Below are positions 32,711 to 40,000 of a stretch of DNA of 40,000 nucleotides, in pieces. The translations under genes were made by a program, and so were the position numbers. The DNA comes from Cryptomeria japonica. Taxonomy: Eukaryota; Streptophyta; Pinopsida; Cupressales; Cupressaceae. Within the stretch, counting starts at the first letter, position 1; each line of letters begins with the position of its first letter. The DNA lies in NCBI RefSeq assembly GCF_030272615.1, contig NW_026729286.1:42501-82500 (forward strand), written 5' to 3'. Below the pieces are notes generated by a model. The model had not been told where the DNA came from. It was given only the letters and a program-made list of their open reading frames with translations, and did not search any database.

Positions 32711-33010
32711 TTGGCGAGGTCTGAATTTGTGTCCGATGACCTGCCATGCGCAGGAAGGCGGAATTTGGGTCCGATGACCGAGTTGATGGCGTGCCATGCG
32801 CAGAAAGGCGGAATTTGGGTCCGATGACCGAGTTGATGTTGATGGCCCGCCATGCACAGGAAGGCGGAATTTGGGTCCGATGACCGATTTGAAGGCGTGC
32901 CATACGCAAAAAGGCGGAGTTTGGGTCCGATGACCGAGTTGATATTGATGGCCCGCCATGCGCAGGAAGGCGGAATTTGGGTCCGATGACCTGACATACG
33001 CATGGAGTCC
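32711..33010 (+). repeat. 50/56-bp repeats of the promoter upstream motif
   Basis: GGAATTTGGGTCCGATGACC or a close variant recurs with GAATTTGGG starts at 32761, 32811, 32867, 32917 (GAGTTTGGG) and 32973, so spacing alternates 50, 56, 50, 56. Each is followed by a GCCATGCGCAGGAAGGCG-like word. The repeated word matches the promoter upstream element GGAAGTTGGGGTCGATGTCC. No core promoter lies within the array. Confidence 0.85.
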
Positions 33011-33109
33011 GACTCGGGGGCCGATGTTCGATTCGATGACTTGCATTGTGGGTAAAGTCGGAAGTTGTGGTCTTTGACCCGATTCGATGACCAGACTTCG
33101 GCTGCTTGA

Positions 33110-33162
33110 GAATCGGACAAATAACTTATATAGGGGAGGTAGTGTTCTCGAGCATCCTCCCC
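33110..33162 (+). promoter_or_regulatory. Pol I promoter-like element P11
   Basis: Core TATATAGGGG at 33127-33136 after GAATCGGACAAATAACT. GGGGAGG (33133-33139) pairs with CCTCCCC (33156-33162): a 7-bp stem with a 16-nt loop, starting at the presumed start site. Confidence 0.65.
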
Positions 33163-33260
33163 CCGTGCCCGTTTATGTCGATTGATGCTGGTGCTCGACT
33201 GGTTGGAGCGCTCGGATGCAAAAATCTTGCACCAGGATTTATCGATTGTGATGGACACGG
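33163..33260 (+). other. Hairpin downstream of P11
   Basis: Left arm segments CCGTG (33163), TCGAT (33178) and CTGGTGC (33188-33194) pair in register with right arm segments GCACCAG (33229-33235), ATCGA (33241) and CACGG (33256-33260). It is less perfect than at P13 but has the same position and shape. Confidence 0.6.
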
Positions 33261-33550
33261 CAAGTCTCCTGATTGCTATGCAGGAGCTCATCGTGAATCT
33301 CTATGCGGCCTTGGTATGGACTCGACCTGCGGAATGGTTCGGCAATGGTAGTCGCTCCAACACGTCCTTGCAATGGCCACAGAGGTGATTCGACTAGAGC
33401 TCCAGTCTAGCTTTTGGGTTGCTTGGCGGACTGGTATAGCCGCGATCGAGTTCCGGCCATGAACGTTTTAGATAGCTCTTGGGCTTTCTGGGACGGAAGT
33501 CGGAAGTTTGGGCTGTTGTCCGATTTGATGACCATTCTTCGGATGTGTGA

Positions 33551-33600
33551 GAATCGGACAAATAACTTATATAGGGGACTGTGTTGTCTCACGCAGCCCC
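33551..33600 (+). promoter_or_regulatory. Pol I promoter-like element P12
   Basis: Core TATATAGGGG at 33568-33577. The sequence after GGGG is changed to ACTGTGT, and the opposite arm is changed to ACGCAGCCCC (33591-33600). The two still pair as GGGG-CTGTGT with one bulged A and one T-G pair, so the stem is kept despite substitution. Confidence 0.6.
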
Positions 33601-33602
33601 CT

Positions 33603-33704
33603 CCGTGCCCCTCTATCTCGACCGATGTTGGTGCTTGAAAGGGTTGGGATCGCTCGGATTTATAAACGTGCACCACCATTTGTCGAGTGTGAGGGACGCG
33701 GCAG
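33603..33704 (+). other. Hairpin downstream of P12
   Basis: Left arm from CCGTGCCCCTC through TCGACCGATG to TTGGTGC pairs with the right arm GCACCAC...CATTTGTCGAG...GAGGGACGCGG. About 24 of 32 positions are Watson-Crick, plus two G-T pairs. It is in the same register as the P13 hairpin. Confidence 0.6.
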
Positions 33705-34040
33705 GTCTCCTAAATGCTATGCGGGCGCTCTCTGAGAATCTCTATCCGGCCTCGACACAGACTAGTCTTGCTGAATGGTTTGGCACTGGTAGTCGATCCA
33801 ACACGTCGTTGTTGTGGCCGCCTAGGCGATTCGATTCGAGCCCCCGTCTAGCTTTTGGGTTGCTTGGCGGATTTTGCCCTATCCGCAAGTGAGCTCGGTC
33901 CCTAAACGTTCGAGAAACCCGATTGCTATGCGCCGACTCTCTTTCTTGCGAGCCTCCATCTAGCTTTTGGGTCTCTACGGAACGGAAGTCGGAATCTGGG
34001 ACCGTTGTTTGATTCGACGAGGCAGACTACGGTTGTGCGA

Positions 34041-34092
34041 GAATCGGACAAATAACTTATATAGGGGAGGTGTTGACTGGAGCATTCTCCCC
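34041..34092 (+). promoter_or_regulatory. Pol I promoter P13, best candidate for the 35S gene promoter
   Basis: Core TATATAGGGG at 34058-34067, the last such motif before the window end. The upstream word GGAATCTGGGACCGTTG starts at 33991, 72 bp before the presumed start. GGGGAG (34064-34069) pairs with CTCCCC (34087-34092). In plants the promoter closest to 18S is normally the gene promoter. 18S is not in the window, so this role is inferred from order and orientation only. Confidence 0.65.
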
Positions 34093-34094
34093 CG

Positions 34095-34184
34095 TGCCCC
34101 TCTAACTCGACCAATGCTGGCGCTCGAACGGTGGTAGCGCTCGGATTTTCATTGAGCGCCAGCATTGGTCGATTTAGAGGGGCA
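34095..34184 (+). other. 31-bp-stem hairpin just downstream of P13
   Basis: 34095-34125 and 34154-34184 are reverse complements at 30 of 31 positions, with a single C-T mismatch at 34106/34173. The loop is 28 nt (34126-34153). The stem starts about 30 nt after the presumed Pol I start and would fold in the nascent transcript, or extrude as a cruciform in DNA. Confidence 0.9.
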
Positions 34185-34423
34185 TGCGAGATTCCCGAAT
34201 GCTATGCGAGGGCTCTAACGGAAATGTCTATTGGTTTCGGTATGGATGCAATTGCGAGTGGTTCGGCAAAGGTAGTCGTTCCGATGCGTCCATGTCGTGG
34301 CCAAATCGATAATTCGATTTGAGCCCTCGTATAGCATTTGGGTCTCTCGATGTGATTCCGCATTCCAGTCCCTTTGGGCACTGCTTGAGCCGCATCCCAG
34401 GGGGTTCCCTTCCCAATAATCTG

Positions 34424-37400
34424 CCTCGCAACCCGATTGCTATGCGGTGAGGCTCCTCGGCCGCCTCGGAACTATCTGTGTATCAGACGCATCGCGGGAT
34501 AAGGGGTTGGCAACGGTAGTCGCCCCAAGCGCGTCCGATGCTTGGACCATTCCGAGGCGGCCCTGAAGCCTCTTCCGTCTAGCCGTTGGGTCCTTCTCGC
34601 CGCATCCCTCGCCTCGCACCCCGATTGCTATGCGGTGAGGCTCCTCGGCCGCCTCGGAACTATCTGTGTATCGGACGCGTCGCGGGATAAGGGGTTGTCA
34701 CTGGTAGTCGCCCCAAGCGCGTCCGATGCTTGGACCATTCCGAGGCGGCCCTGAAGCCTCTTCCGTCTAGCCGTTGGGTCCTTCTCGCCGCATCCCTCGC
34801 CTCGCACCCCGATTGCTATGCGGTGAGGCTCCTCGGCCGCCTCGGAACTATCTGTGTATCGGACGCGTCGCGGGATAAGGGGTTGTCATTGGTAGTCGCC
34901 CCAAGCGCGTCCGATGCTTGGACCATTCCGAGGCGGCCCTGAAGCCTCTTCCGTCTAGCCGTTGGGTCCTTCTCGCCGCATCCCTCGCCTCGCACCCCGA
35001 TTGCTATGCGGTGAGGCTCCTCGGCCGCCTCGGAACTATCTGTGTATCGGACGCGTCGCGGGATAAGGGGTTGTCACTGGTAGTCGCCCCAAGCGCGTCC
35101 GATGCTTGGACCATTCCGAGGCGGCCCTGAAGCCTCTTCCGTCTAGCCGTTGGGTCCTTCTCGCCGCATCCCTCGCCTCGCACCCCGATTGCTATGCGGT
35201 GAGGCTCCTCGGCCGCCTCAGAACTATCTGTGTATCGGACGCGTCGCGGGATAAGGGGTTGTCACTGGTAGTCGCCCCAAGCGCGTTCGATGCTTGGACC
35301 ATTCCGAGGCGGCCCTGAAGCCTCTTCCGTCTAGCCGTTGGGTCCTTCTCGCCGCATCCCTCGCCTCGCACCCCGATTGCTATGCGGTGAGGCTCCTCGG
35401 CCGCCTTGGAACTATCTGTGTATCGGACGCGTCGCGGGATAAGGGGTTGTCACTGGTAGTCGCCCCAAGCGCGTCCGATGCTTGGACCATTCCGAGGCGG
35501 ACCCGAAGCCTCTTCCGTCTAGCCGTTGGGTCCTTCTCGCCGCATCCTTCGCCTCGCACCCCGATTGCTATGCGGTGAGGCTCCTCGGCCGCCTCGGAAC
35601 TATCTGTGTATCGGACGCGTCGCGGGATAAGGGGTTGTCACTGGTAGTCGCCCCAAGCGCGTCCGATGCTTGGACCATTCCGAGGCGGACCCGAAGCCTC
35701 TTCCGTCTAGCCGTTGGGTCCTTCTCGCCGCATCCCTCGCCTCGCACCCCGATTGCTATGCGGTGAGGCTCCTCGGCCGCCTTGGAACTATCTGTGTATC
35801 GGACGCGTCGCGGGATAAGGGGTTGTCACTGGTAGTCGCCCCAAGCGCGTCCGATGCTTGGACCATTCCGAGGCGGACCCGAAGCCTCTTCCGTCTAGCC
35901 GTTGGGTCCTTCTCGCCGCATCCCTCGCCTCGCACCCCGATTGCTATGCGGTGAGGCTCCTCGGCCGCCTTGGAACTATCTGTGTATCGGACGCGTCGCG
36001 GGATAAGGGGTTGTCACTGGTAGTCGCCCCAAGCGCGTCCGATGCTTGGACCATTCCGAGGCGGACCCGAAGCCTCTTCCGTCTAGCCGTTGGGTCCTTC
36101 TCGCCGCATCCCTCGCCTCGCACCCCGATTGCTATGCGGTGAGGCTCCTCGGCCGCCTTGGAACTATCTGTGTATCGGACGCGTCGCGGGATAAGGGGTT
36201 GTCACTGGTAGTCGCCCCAAGCGCGTCCGATGCTTGGACCATTCCGAGGCGGCCCCGAAGCCTCTTCCGTGTAGCCGTTGGGTCCTTCTCGCCGCATCCC
36301 TCGCCTCGCACCCCGATTGCTATGCGGTGAGGCTCCTCGGCCGCCTTGGAACTATCTGTGTATCGGACGCGTCGCGGGATAAGGGGTTGTCACTGGTAGT
36401 CGCCCCAAGCGCGTCCGATGCTTGGACCATTCCGAGGCGGCCCCGAAGCCTCTTCCGTGTAGCCGTTGGGTCCTTCTCGCCGCATCCCTCGCCTCGCACC
36501 CCGATTGCTATGCGGTGAGGCTCCTCGGCCGCCTTGGAACTATCTGTGTATCGGACGCGTCGCGGGATAAGGGGTTGTCACTGGTAGTCGCCCCAAGCGC
36601 GTCCGATGCTTGGACCATTCCGAGGCGGACCTGAAGCCTCTTCCCTCTAGCCGTTGGGGCTTTCTCGCCGCATCCCTCGCCTCGCACCCTGATTGCTATG
36701 CTGTGAGGCTCCTCGGCCGCCTTGGAACTATCTGTGTATCGGACGCATCGCGGGATAAGGGGTTGGCAGTGGTAGTCGCCCCAAGCGCATCCGATGCTTG
36801 GACCATTCCGAGGCGGCCCTGCAGCCTCTTCCGTCTAGCCGTTGGGGCCATCTCGCCGCATCCCCCACCTCGCACCACGATTGCTATGCGGTGAGGCTCC
36901 TTGGCCGCCTCGGAACTATCTGTGTATCGGACGCATCGCGGGATAAGGGGTTGTCACTGGTAGTCGCCCCAAGCGCGTCCGATGCTTGGACTATTCCGAG
37001 GCGGCCCTGCAGCCTCTTCCGTCTAGCCGTTGGGGCCATCTCGCTGCATCCCCCACCTCCTCGGCCGCCTCGGAACTATCTGTGTATCGGACGCATCGCG
37101 GGATAAGGGGTTGGCAGTGGTAGTCGCCCCAAGCGCGTCCGATGCTTGGACTATTCCGAGGCAGCCCTGCAGCCTCTTCCGTCTAGCCTTTGGGGCCATC
37201 TCGCCGCATCCCTCGCCTCGCACCCCGATTGCTATGCGGTGAGGCTCCTCGGCCGCCTGGGAACTATCTTCGTATCGGACGCATCGCGGGATAAGGGGTT
37301 GTCACTGGTAGTCGCCCCAAGCGCGTCCGATGCTTGGACTATTCCGAGGCGGCCCTGTGGCCTCTTCCGTCTAGCCGTTGGGGCCATCTCGCCGCATCCC

Positions 37401-38400
37401 CCACCTCGCACCCCGATTGCTATGCGGTGAGGCTCTTCGGCCGCCTTGGAACTATCTTCGTATCGGACGCATCGCGGGATAAGGGGTTGTCACTGGTAGT
37501 TGGCCCCAAGCGCGTCCGATGCTTGGACTATTCCGAGGCGGCCCTGCAGCCTCTTCCGTCTAGCCGTTGGGGCCATCTCGCCGCATCCCCCACCTCGCAC
37601 CCCGATTGCTATGCGGTGAGGCTCCTCGGCCGCCTTGGAACTATCTTCGTATCGGACGCATCGCGGGATAAGGGGTTGTCACTGGTAGTCGCCCCAAGCG
37701 CGTCCGATGCTTGGACTATTCCGACGCGGCCCTGTGGCCTCTTCCGTCTAGCCGTTGGGGCCATCTCGCCGCATCCCCCACCTCGCACCCCGATTGCTAT
37801 GCGGTGAGGCTCCTCGGCCGCCTTGGAACCATCTTCGTATCGGACGCATCGCGGGATAGGGGGCTGTCACTGGTAGTCGCCCCAAGCGTGTCCGATGCTT
37901 GGACCATTCCTAGGCGGCCCTGAAGCCTCTTCCGTCTAGCCGTTGGGGCCTTCCCGCCCCATCCCTCGCCTCGCACCCCCGATTGCTATGCGGTGAGGCT
38001 CCTCGGCCGCCTTGGAACCATCTGTGTATCGGACGCATCGCGGGATAAGGGGTTGGCACTGGCAGTCGCCCCAAGCGCGTCCGATGCTTGGACCATTCCG
38101 AGGTGGCCCTGAAGCCTCTTCCGTCTAGCCGTTGGGGCCTTCCCGCCCCATCCCTCGCCTCGCACCCCGATTGATATGCGGTGAGGCTCCTCGGCCGCCT
38201 TGGAACTATCTGTGTATCGGACGCATCGCGGGATAAGGGGTTGGCACTGGTAGTCGTCCCAATCGCATCCGATGCTTGGACCATTCCGAGGCGGCCCTGC
38301 AGCCTCTTCCGTTTAGCCGTCGGGGCCTTCCCGCCGCATCCCTCGCCTCGCATCCCGATTCCTATGCGGTGAGTCTTCTCGGCCGCCGCGGAACTATACC
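34424..38400 (+). repeat. 188-bp tandem array (~21 units) in presumed 5' ETS
   Basis: TATGCGGTGAGGCTCCTCGG recurs at 34441 and then every 188 bp to 36885. One 160-bp unit follows, lacking GCACCCCGATTGCTATGCGG and adjacent bases near 37060. Units of 188 or 189 bp then start at 37233, 37421, 37610, 37798, 37987 and 38175, with a partial unit at 38363. Left units are nearly identical; right units carry more substitutions (CTTCGTATCGG, GGGGCC). Each unit also contains GTCGCCCCAAGCGCG and CTTCCGTCTAGCCGTTGGG. 188 is not a multiple of 3 and no stable frame exists, so it is not coding. Confidence 0.95.
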
Positions 38401-39080
38401 TGTTATTGCTACTGCATCCTTCGGCTGGTAACCTCCTCTGCCGCCTTGGAACGTTCTCTTTGTCGGACGCGTCGCGGGATAAGGGGTTGGCACTGGTAGT
38501 CGCCCCAAGCGCGCCCGATGCATAGACCGCTCCGAGTCGACCTTGCTTTCAGCCTCTCACATGCATAGACCTCTCTGAGTCGACCCTGCAGCCTCTCACG
38601 TTTAGCCTTTGGAATCTCGCCTCACAACATGATTGCTATCCTTGATGCATCCCTTGCCTCGAGCCCTGATTGCTTTCTTGGCTGCATCCCTCCTCTCCTC
38701 ACAGCCCGGTTGTCATCACTGCTTCATCCGTCGCTTCATGCATTCTGGCTGCTGGGCCCTTCCCACCGCACACCTCGATTGCTATCTCTTCTGCATCACA
38801 CACCCCGATTGCTATCTCTGCTACATCCCTCGGCTCTCACTTCTGCATCCTTCGCCTCACACCTCGATTGCTATCAATGCTGCATCCGTAACCTCACACC
38901 CCGATTGCTATGCGGGGAGGCTCCTTGGCCGCCTTGGAAATTTCTGTGTGTCGGACGCACCGCGGGATAAGGGGTTGGCACTGGTAGTCGCCCCAAGTGC
39001 GCCCGATTCTTAGACCGCTTCGAGGTGACCTCGTAGCCTCTTTCGTCCAGGCTTCCTGCCTTCAACGCCCTTTTTACACC
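38401..39080 (+). repeat. Degenerate tail of the 188-bp array
   Basis: Contains two decayed 188-bp-type copies (about 38425-38560 and 38895-39030, both with GGGATAAGGGGTTGGCACTG). Between them (38620-38890) are short repeats of the type CACCCCGATTGCTATCTCTG every 30-50 bp. The word GATTGCTATGCGG seen after P11-P13 persists here. Confidence 0.8.
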
Positions 39081-40000
39081 TCGATTGCTATGCGCGGGCT
39101 CGTTGGCGTCTATCACCTCTCTGCGAAGAGTGGCACGATGATTGTTGGGGTAAATCGTAGCAGTCCGATCTCTGGCCTTGGGCCATTGTGAGGGCTGATC
39201 GATTTCCTGTGCGCATCTCGTGTTCGCCCAGTAACAGACTCGACGACTTGTAATCGGTCTTGTTCCCGATTGTTCCTGGAGGTAGTCTTCGGAACTCTTG
39301 GATTTGACCTGTCACTCGAACTGTCCTCTTCCGAGGATGCTTGTGTGTGTGTGCTTGTGCCATTTCCTTGGCGGTATTAACGAGATATTAAAGAGCGGAG
39401 TGAGCGCCTCGCCCAGCTATGTTTGGGGCTCTCACTCCCTTACCCGGTGTGCGACCGCTTTGCACGTAGGTTGCGGAGCATCGCGACTCTTTCGATGTTT
39501 GGCGGTTGTCTTCCGGTGATGCGTTGGTCCCGAAGTGCACGTTACTAGCATTTCTGCCATTGTTCTCGATCTTTGGCACGTTCCTTCGTTGCAATTGGAT
39601 ATATATCTCCGTTTATACGCGCAGGCTTCTCCCGCCTATTCAGCGCTGTCCCACTCTCAGCACTCTCGTGGTCTCCTTGGCTTCTCTCTCCCGTGAGCGA
39701 GCTCTCTTCTCGAGTCTTTTCCATGTCCCATGGAGGTTGCCTTGCGAAATTCGGGCACACAAACGTGACCGGATAAGAGCGGAATTGCCTATGAGGAGAA
39801 GCTCACCTTAGGGAGCAGCAATGCCGAGTGTTTCGACAGAGGGTAGAGGGGGCGTTGTTTGGGCGGTTGCACAAAAGAGTGCTACGTTTGCACTGAAGGT
39901 TGCTTCTTCGTCTCCGACGAACTCTTCGAGGCAAAAAAGCTTGTTTACGGGGTCGAGGTGGGACTGTTCGTGCGAGTTGCGCCACCAAAAGTGCGTAGGG
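39081..40000. other. Apparently single-copy sequence, no gene recognised
   Basis: Lower GC than the arrays, with no tandem period and no TATATAGGGG. A 10-bp palindrome GATATATATC lies at 39598-39607, without the G run of a Pol I start. The conserved 5' end of 18S rRNA is not present. The most likely reading is gene-proximal 5' external transcribed spacer continuing beyond the window. Confidence 0.45.

Larger units (their letters stand above)
31541..32740 (+). repeat. 311-bp spacer-promoter repeat array (P7-P10)
   Basis: Four units start at 31541, 31852, 32163 and 32474 with GTGCGCACCAAGGCGCTGGT or a close variant. Each holds the upstream word, one promoter core, GCGCCAACCTCAAAGACCC, then GAAGTCGGAAGTTGGGTCC and GGAATTTGGGTCCGATGACC, which are two further copies of the upstream-element motif. 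The fourth unit merges into the 50/56-bp repeats. Homology to the 157-bp units is clear from the promoter outward. Confidence 0.9.
33055..34430 (+). repeat. Three large promoter units (441-490 bp), P11-P13
   Basis: Units run about 33055-33494, 33495-33983 and 33984-34430. Each has the upstream word, promoter, start-site inverted repeat, a longer hairpin, a GATTGCTATGCGG-like word, GGTAGTCGCTCCAAC-like sequence and a GTCTAGCTTTTGGGT-like end. The part after the promoter resembles the 188-bp repeat that follows. They differ from P1-P10 in the core flank (AATAACT instead of AATAGCT) and have diverged more from each other. Confidence 0.8.

Noticed and set aside
34542-37923. Repeated 70-157 codon frames in the 188-bp array
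   Set aside because: 188 bp shifts the frame at each unit, and the frames stop and restart every unit. They are noncoding tandem repeats.
34424-38400. Centromeric satellite because of the ~188-bp period
   Set aside because: The unit resembles sequence downstream of the Pol I promoters in the same window, and the array lies in order after them. It fits 5' ETS repeats better.
39598-39611. TATATATCTCC as the 35S gene promoter
   Set aside because: It lacks the G run of plant Pol I starts, the GAATCGGACAAATA flank and the upstream word at -72. It is a short AT palindrome.
39081-40000. 5' end of 18S rRNA at the right edge
   Set aside because: The conserved start of plant 18S (TACCTGGTTGATCCTGCC) was not found; the gene must lie beyond the window if present.

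Overview
The window looks like part of a very large ribosomal DNA intergenic spacer (IGS) from the nuclear genome of a plant, with 5S rRNA genes embedded in it (the linked 5S-35S arrangement). The evidence is four full-length, plant-type 5S rRNA genes on the minus strand and thirteen copies of a plant RNA polymerase I core motif (TATATAGGGG) on the plus strand. Tandem repeats fill almost all the remaining sequence. The 5S sequence (GCGTTAGTGCACCGG, GCGCGCTTGGGCCGG, CTCCCGGGAAGTCCCGG) and the spacer size suggest a gymnosperm, but the species cannot be named from this window. No protein-coding gene is supported. The many long open frames on both strands come from repeats that are GC-rich, palindromic and poor in stop codons.

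Layout from left to right. Positions 1-28410 hold three complete copies and one truncated copy of a 7.9-kb superunit (starts at 1, 7924, 15847, 23695). Each superunit carries GC-rich arrays built from short palindromes (GGTGCGCACC, GGAGCGCTCC, GCACCATGGTGC), about eleven AT-rich 110-bp modules, one 5S gene, an A-rich block and a CACCC-rich block. The copies differ by only a few substitutions, one homopolymer change and one 76-bp deletion. Positions 28411-29600 extend the CACCC array, which is strongly strand-skewed. Positions 29600-34100 are the promoter domain: six promoter copies mostly 157 bp apart, an array of ten 52-bp units, four promoter copies 311 bp apart, a set of 50/56-bp repeats that resemble the promoter upstream element, then three larger promoter units (P11-P13). 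Positions 34424-38400 hold about 21 copies of a 188-bp repeat downstream of the last promoter. A degenerate tail runs to about 39080, and apparently single-copy sequence continues to the window end.

How it may work (inference). The 35S pre-rRNA would be transcribed rightward, with P13 (core at 34058-34067) as the best candidate for the gene promoter. P1-P12 would then be spacer promoters, and 34064-40000 would be external transcribed spacer leading to an 18S gene outside the window. The 5S genes would be transcribed leftward by RNA polymerase III. Two features look least described. One is a short inverted repeat that starts at the presumed Pol I start site and is kept at all thirteen promoters. 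The other is a long hairpin about 30 nt further on at P11-P13, whose arms show compensatory changes between copies.
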